From Sistotremastrum niveocremeum HHB9708 (Eukaryota > Basidiomycota > Agaricomycetes > Sistotremastrales > Sistotremastraceae): 64,000 nucleotides of DNA. The stretch's first letter is position 1. Each line of letters starts with the position of its first letter. Below the pieces are notes generated by a model. It did no database searches and had not been told where the DNA came from. It was given only the letters and a program-made list of their open reading frames with translations. Positions 1-11,137 of this stretch are shown piece after piece. A program made the translations under genes and the position numbers. Location: positions 125,629 to 189,628 of the forward strand of contig KV419427.1 of the NCBI GenBank assembly GCA_001630475.1, written 5' to 3'.

Positions 1-129
1 TCCGTCACATGTCCCACAGGTGCTGAACCCTCCCATGAGGTCATCACTCAGTCACAGATATCACTGGGGACTGCATGTACAGGCTGATATAGCACCACAG
101 TACCATGATATCATGATATACTGGAGGGT

Positions 130-372
130 ATATGTGGATTAGAGAAGGTTATGAGAAAAAATTGCAATAAAAACTGATAAAAACTGATATCAAACTGATT
201 TAAATCGCACAAGTGATAAAAATCGATTTAAATCGATGCGATATTTTGATTTTGAAAACAAAATATCGATATCGCGATATTGATATGATATTTCCAAGAT
301 ATTGGGATTTGCGATATCAATCACGATATCAGTATTCCAAAATTTGGGGAAAATATCATATCATATCATATT
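130..372. repeat. AT-rich GATATC/ATCGAT-rich low-complexity DNA
   Basis: The stretch is strongly AT-rich and full of short overlapping motifs (GATATC, ATCGAT, TGATAT, and a run of ATATC units near 355-372). It abuts the 3' end of the left NLR gene, and WD40 homology stops abruptly where it begins (about 381-390). I looked for clean terminal inverted repeats and found none, so it could be a decayed non-autonomous transposon or simple-sequence expansion. Bases 1-129 show no coding potential that I recognise. Confidence 0.5.
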
Positions 373-3300
373 TCACATCACTACATATGATCCAGACACA
401 ACATGATTGCCATCAGGAGAATATGCCACACAGCAGATTGACTCTTCCTGACCTTCAAATTTCTGCTCTGTTTTACCTGTGGCAACATTCCAGATCCTGA
501 CTGTAGCATCCCTATATCCTGACACCACGTGGGTACCATCAGGAGAATATGCCACAGCAGTAGCCCATACAGTAGGGCCCTCCATTTGCTGTTCCTCTGC
601 ACCTGTAGCAGCATTCCAGATCCTGACTGTGCTGTCTTTTGATCCAGACACCACATGCATGCCATCAGGAGAATATGCCACAGAATCCACATCCATAGTG
701 TGGTTTATTGATGTATGCTTGTCAGCACCTGGTACTGGAACAGCATTCCAGATCCTGACTGTGTGGTCATCTGATCCAGACACCAGATGGGTGGCATCAG
801 GGGAATATACCACATATCTCACACCAGCAACATGCCCCTCCATCTTCTGCTCCTCTCTGCCTGTAGCAGAATCCCAAACCCTGACTATGTAGTCCATAGA
901 TCCAGACACCACATGTGTGCCATCAGGGGAATATGCCACAGATCTCACACGCTCATTTATAGCTGATATGGGGCATTTGATTGTGCACTCTTCTGCACCT
1001 GCAACAGTGTTCCAGATCCTGATTGTGTTGTCATGTGACCCAGACACAACATGCATGCCATCAGGGGAATATGCCACAGATTTTACACATGCAATATGGC
1101 CCTCTAAAATGAGGTTTTCTGCACCTGTGACAGTACTCCAGATCCTGACAGTGTTGTCTTCAGATCCAGAAACAATATGCGTGCCTGCAGGGGAAAATGC
1201 CACAGAATACACAAATGAATTGTGGCCCTCCATGATGTGCTTTTCTGCACCTGTGGCAGCATTCCAGCTCCTGACTGTGTAGTCAGAAGATCCAGATGCT
1301 AAATTCATACCATCAGGAGAATATATCACACAATTGACATCTGATGTGTGGCCTTCCATCCTTTGCACCTCTTCACCTGTGACAGCATTCCAGATCCTGA
1401 TCATCATGTCATCAGATCCAGATGCAATATGCGTGCCATCAGGAGCAAATGCCACAGAGTTCACCCAATCAGTGTGGCCATCCAGTTGCTGTTCCTCTGC
1501 ACCAGTGACAGCATTCCAGATCCTGACTGTCTTGTCCTGAGATCCAGATACCACATGACTGCCATCAGGGGAAAATGCCACAGAATTCACAAATGCTGTG
1601 TGACCCTGCATAATCTTCTCACAGGCATCCCACATATCCCGGCAGCCTTTGGTTACTTTTGGAAATTGATGCTGCATAGGGGTGAAGTATGTGGCCCTAA
1701 TGGGTGAGGCTGTAGGGAGCCATAAAAGTGTGGATCTGTACAGTTCCTCTGGGTGATCACTGATGACTTGAAAGCTCTCAACAATAAACCGGCGAGCATC
1801 AATAATCCTCAACAATAGTTCTGGGTTGGAACTCTGACAGATAATGTTAGGTCAGTAGTGGGCTCAACACCAAAGGAGAATCTCACAGATATAGCTCTCT
1901 CAACAGAAATAAGAGAAGCAACTGCAACCTGGAGCTGATCAAGATGCAAGAGATACTCAACCCAATGTAAGATGTGCACATTCAGAAAATGATGCAATTG
2001 GCTCCAAGGCTTATCAGAAGTTGTGTTTGTTTGACAAGATGCCACATGTGAAGCCCAGTAGAGGCAGGCATATTGAAGTCTTTCATCTCTTTCTGGGCTT
2101 TCTGAATGGAAAAGATTGAGGGGAATATGTCCAGGAGAATTCTTCCAGGCATTCATGATTAGGTTGAGACACTGGGATGCCAGACGCAAGTGGGAGGTGG
2201 GAGGATCAAGGAAAAAGCTCTCAGAACGCTCCAGAGTTGTTATGAAGTCAGGGAAGGAGCCGTGTAATGGGAAAATTTTGCCATTCCTGTCCCTATCTGA
2301 GATGTAGATGACTGATCGGATTGATTGCAGCTGATCCCATGCATCTGTTTCACTGACATTAAGCAAGCCAGCTATGCTGCCAATTGTGAGGGGCACAAGG
2401 ACAGTAACAACAGCACGCAGGATGTCTACCATCACAGCCTGCTCATCCTCTTCCAGACCATCATAACAGTCTTGGAGTATTTGTGCATACAGGGCATCAA
2501 GAGGAGCCATACTCAATTTACTGGGCGCCTGCAAATCTGTGTCAACCAGCTGACGGAGGCGACGGCGAGACAGATAGGGTTTGGGGTCCTTCACATATTT
2601 GACCACAGTAGCTGCATAGATGAAAAGATTTCTCGCCCGCTGAGCGATTACATCAATGTCTTTCCTTGACACAATGCTTTCTTCGCGTGCGCTTTGAGTA
2701 GCCCAAGAATCCCAAAGCAATTCATTGTCGAGATAGAGAGTGATATCTCCAAGGATAATCTTCTCTTCAACATCGTGAAGGAAATAGAGATGATGAAGTT
2801 GGTCTCGAGGATAGCCAAACAATTCTGTTTCAGGACGACTGGTGATGAAAAGTTTGAACGGAAGAGATGATGCGTGTCGAAAGATGGTAGCCAATAGATT
2901 GTAAACGCGTAGAGGGTCCGAACATTCATCGAGAGCATCGATGATGATGATGGGTGCAGTAGGCAGAGATGTGACAATGGATTGCAATGGGCCATGCATA
3001 AGGGTCATGAATTGCCTTTGCAGGTCAGTAGTGTCGGCCAGGTCGGGATCAGATTCCAGAGCATCAACGATGGGCATCAAAAGACGTAGGCGCTTATTAT
3101 TGGCGAGGGCGTAGACAATGGTGGGAACGATACGATTGACGTGCCTGCATTCATCAATCGCGCGGGAGCAGAAGAAACTGCCGGCTAGCATATTCTGCTC
3201 CTTCAGGCGCTGACAAAAGGTGTACGCAATGGTCGTCTTCCCGGTGCCAGCCATGCCGTTGAGCCAATATATCTTTGGCCGTGACGGAGTGATGTCGCCA

Positions 3301-4753
3301 CTCCAAGACATAAGTTCCTCGAGGATGGCTTTACGCGTGTGTGGTGTACATTCTCGACGTGATACACTTTCATTGGCCTGTGCAACATCAAATCGAGCTA
3401 GTCTGGCCGGGCGCAACTTCTTTGCCATGCCTTCCAACATGTCATTCTTGATGGTTATTAGCGTAATTCAGAAGAATCGATGTCGACGAGCTCACGTCAA
3501 GTTTCACTTTGGCCGTCTGTAAGAGCTCGGCGACTGTCTGGTACGTCTGGTCGACTGTGATTGCCAGGCCCATTACAGTACTGAGCGAGGTACCAAGCTA
3601 CGATGACAGTTAGACACTGGTATGATCACTGACCGACAACGCACATGATAGGCTTCGCAAGCATCGGTGACAGCTCGAAGAGATCTCAGAATAATGACCG
3701 CCTCTGTCGATCCCTCCTTGATGTATCTGGAAGGGCGGGAAGAGAACTTCTGCTCGAGTATCCCAGTCTGGTTCTTGAAAGTACTGATGATTATGTTTGA
3801 GTGTGAGCTTTAGCTGGAAAGATCGTTGACTCACGATGCCAAATGGTCGAATCGACCGTTCAGGGTTGAAGAAAGGGACGAGTGTTGATAAGGCACAGTG
3901 ATAAGCTCGAGGGCCTCTAGTTTGGTCAAGATCTTGTCCAACTCATCTCTGTTGCTCGCAGGTAGCTGCGATGCAATTAACCAAAGCGGAACAATCGGGT
4001 GATTGAATGACATACCTCGAAACCCTCCACCCAATCCGTAAAGTTAGATAGCGCTGATTTGAGGTTGTCATTCCATCCTGTGCTCTCTTTGGCTATCGCC
4101 GAAAGCATTTGGACACCCGGCCAAACAATGCATGGGTTTGGTACAGCATTGAACTGAGAGCGAGTGGAAGCTTCGCGGATCGCGACGCTGGACTGCGTAC
4201 GTCGGTCCCGAGCCGTGATTGAGGCAGGCCGCGGATTGTCCAGCATTGTGGAAGGCAATGGCGGTGGAGATGAGCTAGCTGCTTCCAACGGGGATGATGA
4301 GGGCGACGCAACGATGACCGGGTCAGAGATTTCCAATTGTAGATTGGGAGACGACAAGTTTGGCTCGTCTGGAGGGGGTGACGGACTCAGTGACGTCGCT
4401 GGCGAGGCGACATGAGCTTGAGCCATGGGTCCCTGCGAGCTCAGTGGCTGTGCGGACGACGTCGACGCATGACCGGGCGAGAGTGAATGCGTTGGGGCTG
4501 GTATGAACGAGGAAGCATTATATGAGGAGGATGGATGTTCTGAGCTAGGGTTAGGATCTACGGAGGGTTCAAGAGTGGGTGCGATAGGACTGGGTGCGAT
4601 TGGATGAGAATTGGACGGCTGAGCTGTCGATGCCGCAGAGTCTGGCGGGACTGGTGAGGAACGGCGGTGCCGAACTTTGGAGGTAAGTGATTTCAAAGAT
4701 TGGCCGAATGCGCGTTTGGTGAAAGATTTGTTGGAATTAGAGGATTTTGACAT
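373..4753 (-). CDS. NLR: MLKL-like N-terminal helices, NACHT, WD40 repeats
   Basis: This is a predicted STAND/NLR receptor of about 1,390 residues. The first exon (4753-4016) encodes a Ser/Pro-rich leader of about 200 residues, then helices around AIAKESTGW and LPASNRDELDKILTKLEALE. The helices continue through two short exons (ending EAYH and KLD) and look like the four-helix adaptor of MLKL-like proteins. The NACHT exon has Walker A GMAGTGKTT and Walker B IIIIDALDEC, followed by FITSRPE. A short intron at about 1810-1860 (GTGAGA...CAG) leads to about ten WD40 repeats of the SPDGTHVVSGS...VRIWNAATGAE type. The tenth is cut short and the protein ends SGSYVVM, without the roughly 75-residue tail of its partner at 50919-55696. 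Exon phases match that partner throughout, so the model is firm; the C-terminal truncation may make it non-functional or give it a different ligand range. Likely role, by family: ligand-triggered oligomerisation and cell death or non-self recognition. Confidence 0.85.
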
Positions 4754-4830
4754 CGGATAGGAGAGTTAAGTTGGTGGGAAGAAAGTGTGAGACGCATGGA
4801 CGAGTGCTAGTACTACTGAGCGTTCATGGG

Positions 4831-4848
4831 CATATAATCATAGACGCC
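4831..4848 (-). promoter_or_regulatory. Promoter block shared by both NLR genes
   Basis: Read on the minus strand this is GGCGTCTATGATTATATG, about 80 nt upstream of the NLR ATG. The same 18-mer lies about 90 nt upstream of the other NLR (50812-50829). It contains a TATA-like TGATTATATG. Nearby blocks are also shared: an ACTCGTCCA-type motif, and a TTTCTTCCCACCAACTT motif just before the ATG. This conservation suggests a core promoter. No transcript data are available. Confidence 0.55.
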
Positions 4849-5839
4849 GTCGCCCGTCTTTCGCATCCATCATTCGAATGGCAATAAAATCAGCAACTGG
4901 AAGGACGATATCCATATCATACCATATATGACCAGCTAAACAAGAGCCGCAATAGCCGCAATGCTATGACCTTATATCTCGTATGTATGAAACACTAGAA
5001 ATAGTCGCATAAATTGTCAGTCTTTCGATGGCAACACTAATTTGGCTCACAGACGATCAAATACGGGATGCGGATTTTCGTCATCCAGCATTGCAAGGTC
5101 TTCACGCTCTAGCATCCAAGCCTTGATGAATATGAGGACAAGCACCACGAACGAATCTGGGAGGCAGGCTGTCGGAGATCGGTCGTACACTCCTACTAGG
5201 TCCAGCAGTGCAGGTAGTAATCAGTTCTCGACTCTTCCGGATGTCTATGGCGCATCTTGTTCTCGTCGTTGATACATTTGAAGTTGCGTCAACGAGCTCT
5301 CTGTCGTAACAGATGTCCGTCTCCTGTCTGCATTTTTCTCAATTTTATCCTCAGAGCATGACCAGATTTCCAGGGCTTGTCTAACTCGGATTCCAGACTT
5401 GTTGAGTCTAATAATCCCGTCTGCTCGATCTTAGTGACAAATTATGCTCACGCATGACAGGTTGACGCTGTGGCTTTTCACAATCTTCATTACTGTGTTA
5501 CGGATGCGCGATCTGCTTTAGTATTTCGGATGCCTCTGTACCTCGAGAGGCTCCAGGAGCGCTGAACGCCGCTCATATCATACACGCGATGATTTATCCA
5601 AGTGAGCCACAAGTGCCTATCGACCATCGACATCTGCTCAATTTCTGTGGACGCGAAGGTCGTTGCTCGGACCCTCATCGTTTACGGTGCCTCTGTTGCG
5701 GGGAGAGGGGTTGTTTAAATGCATCTCGAAGACTCGAAGTCGAGTGCTTCTATGCGAGGACTGCGTAGTCAAGGACTGCATGGTGAGTGAATCCGATTGA
5801 ACTACTTTGATGCTCCACAGGAAGTTCAGGATGCTTGAC
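4849..5839. other. Intergenic, no gene recognised
   Basis: This is the upstream flank of the left NLR. Short open frames occur on both strands but none shows a recognisable domain, conserved splice pattern or paralogue elsewhere in the window. Confidence 0.5.
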
Positions 5840-7641
5840 TGATTTTGAAAACTACGATTGGCACCTTCCTGAGGCAAGGCTACCCCTGAAGTTCGCAACG
5901 CTACGAAATGAGATGCGCGTAACTTCTTTGATATCTCATTGTGATCGACTCACTGTGCGATGTTCGCGAGTTTCTTTTGCTCCTAGGTATATCCGTGGCT
6001 CCGTTGTCGACTAGGATGAATTACCGCCAGCTCATGCTTTCGAAAATCCTTGGCCTCGGTCGACCTCCGCATTGAGACACAGTCACGATTGGCAGGAGTC
6101 TCGGAGGCTGTATAACTGACTCTCGGGTAGAAGTACCATCTCCCGAAGGAACACACTGATTCCATACAGTCCTCATCGGCCGTGATCCCCTTCGACTTCG
6201 ACTTTCAGTTTACGAGAGAGTGTGCTCAATGCAACCTCTTACTTGGTAATTACTGACAACACGCCTCTCGGATTGGAACGCTGGTCTCGTACAAACTCGG
6301 CTACATCTCCAAAGCAGTCTATTTTCAAGCCCTTGGGAAGATCTGGTATATTCATGAAAGATATTTTACCCGGCATTGCAGCATTTCTTATTTGCGAAGT
6401 GCTTCGCGTAGCGTCTAGAACTCTATCTCTCTGCAACACTTCACCAAGACCTCGGTGGCTCGCTATCTCCCACTCCATGCTTCTCGAAGTCGGACCACGA
6501 CTGTGAATAAGCGCTGAAATCTCATGACCTACCCTCACTCAAGCGGATCCCAATAGTCAATACGACTCTTGTGATCCTCTTATCTTAGGCGATTAGTTCA
6601 AAGAACTCAAGCCCTCGTTAATCAAAGCGTATGTGGTGTTGCACCTCGGCCCACTGGGACACCGCCCCCGATGACGGCGCTGTTCACAACAACCGACGCT
6701 ATTGAGCTCGACAGATCTTCTCTATTCGGGGTTGATTTCTCGAATAAGTAGATTTCACTCGGCCGCTTTCATTATATCGTTAAATCTTTATCCGCTTACC
6801 GGTAATTTTCACTCGTGCTCATAGACAGTCTTGACCTTTCCTCTTTTGAATGAATGGTTTTATATCATGTCCTACGCCATTCTTGCACGTCAGATGTTAT
6901 ATCGAATCAGTGAGCAAGCTCGACACCAACTTTGAAAGACTCGAAGGAGGCGGTTCGGCAATTGCCGTTGAGAGCTCTCCGGAGCCATGGCTTCGCTGGC
7001 CTGCGACACCGTCCTCTCTCTGAAGCATCCAGACCAACTTGATTGCATAACCTCTATCATTTTGTCTGCAAGTATCTGGAGCCTCTTCGGAATATGGAAT
7101 AACACGCGAACCTCGAGCTACTGAGCTCAAGTCATCCGGTCGAAAAAACGCGACGAACGTTTCGGTGGCATCCGTCAGCTTTTCAAGCACGAATAACATC
7201 ATGTATGCTACCGTCATCATCCACCATTATACATAACTAACCTCTCTTAATAGCTCAGATTACCTATGTGGCTGCAGACGTACGCGTTCGAGCTCCAGAT
7301 CGCAAACCGTCGACCGGAGCCTTGAGACGACCACGGGGTAGAATCTTTTCATAAGCAATAGACGACAGGCAGGACCGTCTTGCTCATCGAGGTACGTTCA
7401 GCCTCTCAACAACGAAAATATTCCATTGGCTCAAAACACCCCTTCTCGTTCCTCAGCGCTCAGGCTTCAGACGCCGACAACAATACGCATACAATGCACA
7501 GCCAGACCCTCATGAACCCAGTTCTCTCACCACCACCACCACCATCACGCTCCTGCCACCTCGCACTTTCACCTCCCCCCTCATCGCACCCTCTTATCGA
7601 CGGCTCTCCAGACGTCGTCCAGTTACGATAGCACGACTGCG

Positions 7642-10600
7642 ATGGCTGATCAGTCGTCGGCTGATAGTCATGCCCAACCTTTGCAGCATCCAGTGACTGC
7701 CATACCGACCGTGTCGATGGGCACGTTGGAAACAAAATTCGATAAGCTGCTGTCGTTGATGGAGATACAGACTATGGCCATTAGGGAACAAACTCCGGCG
7801 ATCAAGGCGATGGAACAAGAGCTGAAGGACCATGGGGAGAAGTTGGAAACCCTGCGAAAGGACGCCGTGAAAAGTCAGTCTTGATGACAGACATGTAATT
7901 TCTGTTCTGATTGTCAACCCTAGATGATCAACCATTAGAGCAACGAGACCTGAAGGACCGGCAAACGTGGGGTGCCGTGAACAAGGAGGCTATTGCCATG
8001 ACGAAGGAAGCAGTTGGTGAATGGACCACGCTGATGAATGTTTCCTTGGTCTTTGTGAGTGATTACCCCACCTTCATTCACGAATATATCGATTGACTTC
8101 AATAGAATGCCATTTTCCTTGCGATTGTGACTGCGTTCATTGTTCCGGTTCTCCAGGTCCTCCAACAAGTCCCAGCATCAGATAGCTCCGCCGATGACCC
8201 AGGAGCATCATCGGGCCTGTTTGACCCTCATCGACAAGAAGTGATACAACAATGGATTGCATTATTTCAAGTATCCGCTTTTGCGCTAAGCGTGAGTAAA
8301 TAATCCACGACATCACTATCCGCTAAGCTAAGACCGGATGCAGATTTTCAACTCTGCATTGTGTGTACTTGGTACACAATGGGCAGCACGACTGATTGCT
8401 CGTATCAAGGCCGAAGACAGCCACGAGTCAACCATTCAGTTCGAGCGCCGAAAAGCTATAGGGAAGAAGTGGCTTCTCCGACTCTCCGGATTACTTTTCT
8501 CAACGCTACTGCTGTCTATCCTCCTCTTCATGGTTGCATTCCTCCTGCAGGCATGGGTCGTTGCGTACGCGCAGCCCACACCACGACCGGTGCTCATCGC
8601 TGCCGCTGCCATCGTGACAGCCATGGTATTCACGATTTTGATAATTGTGATCGTGACAACATACCATGCTGTGCGAAGGGACAATTCGCCCTTCGAGACC
8701 CCGCTGAGTAATGTGATACGTTTACTCTTTACAAGCGAAGGGAATCATGAAGGCAGCACTCAAAGTACGGAGGATATGCTTGAAGTCACAAAAGACGACG
8801 GAAAGGATATGGTCTATCAAAGAGGATATGAGTATTACGAATTCAAGCCGGAAACGCTGAAAGTTTATGCGTCGGTAGTCATCAACTCACCGTATGCGTC
8901 AGTAGTCATCAACTCATCTGAAGCAGAGATCTTGGATAAGGTCGTGCCTTCATTCAGATTTGGCCCTTGGCTTGAAGCGGGAGATCCCTTGTTCCCGCTC
9001 TTTCGGGCAGTATATGAGCGATTCATGGTCCCAGACACGTCGATCCGTGTCAGGGAGACGATCGACGAAGAGTTCAGATCTTTTTGGAAATTACTCACCG
9101 ATGGGGAACGGAAGGAAAATACGAGGATCGGGCAATGGTATAAGTACCAGTGCTCCTCGTTGTGCTCTCGATCGGCCGAAGGGCATGCCAAATTTTTCAG
9201 GTTCTTCGTTGAAATCACTTCAGCGCAAGAAGACAACGGGGATCTGCGAGAGATCGCACAGTTTCCATATAAGGAAGCTATTGGTCGTATTCTCGCTTCG
9301 TATGACCGAGAGGCGGAAGTACTAGTGGGGGATCGAGAAGAGATATTTGATTTGGCTATCAGCAGATGCATCGATCTCCTCCAGGCTGGAAAGGAAGATG
9401 ACGTCAGAGAAATCGTTTCGGCTCCTCATTCTTCCATCATCAAGTCATTCATGCGATCTGCTAGGGCTTTTCGCGTTCCAAACGAGGATGTTCTTCGCTC
9501 GTTCATCTTACAAGGACGGGAACAGACTGTTCTCACCGATATATCGGCCTTCTTATCAGATCCTCTCCTTGCCTCTCACTCCGAGAACTACGACATCCTC
9601 GTCACCCTTGTGAAGCATCTTCCTCCTGACTTCAGTCTCACTACATCCCTCGACCTTTCGCACGTCCTTGTCACGGCTTGTCGAAGAGGGCTCCCCTGGA
9701 ATAGCTGGGAAGAATTTATAGATGTGGCCCTGTTCTTACTGGAACGTGGCGCTTTTGATATGCTAACGGATGTCAGCTCAGCATACATCTTCCTGAAGCA
9801 GTCTCTTGAGCATCTTGACGTTTCGTCTGCCTCTTACAAACGCGCTAGCTCTTTTCTGGACCAACACGCGGAGCGCTTTTCTGGTGCGAGATTAGCATAT
9901 ATACACCTGTCTTCTATTAACACTTCTGCTAGGCTGCCTCAAACTCTCTGATGACGCTCACGCAACCCTTGTTGCTGATCTGTCTGTCTTCGCGCGAGAG
10001 CTAGATTCCTCTGATCATGTTGCCAGGGTCAGGAAATTTATGATCGCGCTCAATCGTTATCATGCACTCCTTCTTGGTGACCACCGACCACCGCTCAGCC
10101 AGGCCGACTCTCTGTCGATTCTCAAGTCTATTATCCGCAACCCCTTTGCAAATTGGAATGATCTCGAGCCTTTCGTGTCTCGAGTCCAGTGGAACAATGC
10201 TGCCATTTGGAAAGTAATTTCTCGCGCTGAAAACCTTGTGGCTTACGTAGATGGCGATCTACTTCCTTTACGATTCCTCGGATATCTCAAAGAGAGAGAT
10301 TTCGTCCTCCCATCTGACTCTGACTTGTCACCCCTACTGGCGTGTATCCCTTGGAGTGAACCTTGTAAGCCATATACTTGGCAGGTATACATTGATACTT
10401 TGATGCATTACATTGCTCAAGGAGACGCTTTTTGTCGTCTCACCGATCGTGGCTCTGCACGCGAATTCTTCACCTTCTGTGCCAAAGCACCCGACGATTA
10501 TCTCTATGATTATCGAATTTTCACATCCGATGAGACTCGCAGGCAAGCCAAAAACTACCTAAAACGAATGGACTCTGTTAATGGTGTGTGATCTATATCT

Positions 10601-10889
10601 CAATATGACTTCTGCCCTGTACTGACTCGTGAACTTAGATGAACACGCAACAAGCTCTCGCGTCATGAAGTACTGGTATATGACACGAGCGACTGTCACG
10701 AAGTGGCTCGGCCGCTCGCCTAGCTTTGATAGCAGCAATGGCTCTATTACTGCCTCACTGGGTTCTCATAGTACGATCGAAATGGAGGACATAGCGCCAA
10801 TCGAAGAAGACGCCACCAGCACCTCCAACTCGGTTACAGGCGCGGTTCACGAAGCGCCTACTGCGGATACTCACGGCACTCCTGCTTGA
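7642..10889 (+). CDS. DUF6535 membrane protein, copy A
   Basis: Six exons: 7642-7873, 7924-8054, 8106-8291, 8344-9883, 9933-10583 and 10639-10889, all with GT-AG borders and matching phases, give about 1,000 residues. The N terminus is a charged helix/coiled coil (FDKLLSLMEIQ...HGEKLETLRK). Then follow the DUF6535-type block WTTLMNVSLVF with a membrane segment, a second segment over ALSIFNSALCVLGTQW, and two long hydrophobic helices around 8500-8580 and 8600-8670, with RRKAIGKKW between segments 2 and 3. The SPFETPLSN motif closes the domain. The remainder (about 700 residues) is helical and cytosolic in character, without a recognised enzyme motif. An in-frame Met is preceded by a stop, so 7642 is the best start. 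A 9-residue tandem duplication is unique to this copy. The protein is probably an integral membrane protein of unknown function; its position between NLR genes hints at immunity or recognition, which is inference. Confidence 0.8.
8866..8919 (+). repeat. 27-bp coding tandem duplication
   Basis: Two adjacent 27-bp units encode YASVVINSP and YASVVINSS. Copies B and C have only one unit (FASVVINAP and YASVVINSP), so this is a recent in-frame duplication private to copy A. Confidence 0.85.
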
Positions 10890-11137
10890 GGTGTTCGTGC
10901 TTCGAGGAGAATCGCACCCCCAGCATGTACTCATTCGTTGGCGAGTGGATCTTGATCTCTTGCCTACGTATGGAGAGGTTGCGCCGATTTCACATCGCCA
11001 ATCTCACCCCGACAGTGGCACTGAGATCCTGCTTCTCATGTATACGACTTTGTCTATTTCTCTTCACTCCCTTTTTTATTTATTTCTTCTCAATACCCTA
11101 CAAATTCTCGGACTTCCTTGGCCTCGACCAATCAAGG
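10890..11137. other. Convergent 3' intergenic spacer, conserved in the inverted copy
   Basis: A 248-bp spacer lies between the stop codons of DUF6535 copy A and the phosphatase gene. The equivalent spacer on the right (39659-39897) is 239 bp and clearly homologous, including GGATCTTGATCTCTTGC-like and TTTCTTCTCAATACCCTAC-like blocks. It must carry both polyadenylation regions, so the two transcripts may overlap at their 3' ends. Confidence 0.6.

Larger units (their letters stand above)
5840..10889. repeat. Tandem duplication, unit 1 (DUF6535 copy A plus 5' flank)
   Basis: Unit 1 of a direct tandem duplication whose unit 2 is 13690-18963, offset by about 8.1 kb. The homology covers the coding gene and about 1.8 kb of upstream DNA without an intact gene. 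For example, the block around GATTTCACTCGGCCGCTTTC at about 6750 recurs at about 14874, and TCACTCGTGCTCATAGACA at about 6808 recurs at about 14929. The upstream flank has open frames in both copies, but they are not equally intact. Left boundaries are approximate. Confidence 0.75.

Noticed and set aside
479-1707. Plus-strand open frames across the left WD40 array
   Set aside because: They are antisense shadows of a repetitive coding region: the same short peptide recurs with the WD40 period and has no start context or introns of its own.
7494-7631. Proline-rich start (MHSQTLMNP) as an extended N terminus of DUF6535 copy A
   Set aside because: The frame ends in a stop before the DUF6535 start at 7642. 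Only in copy C is the equivalent leader open, so it is best read as 5' leader.
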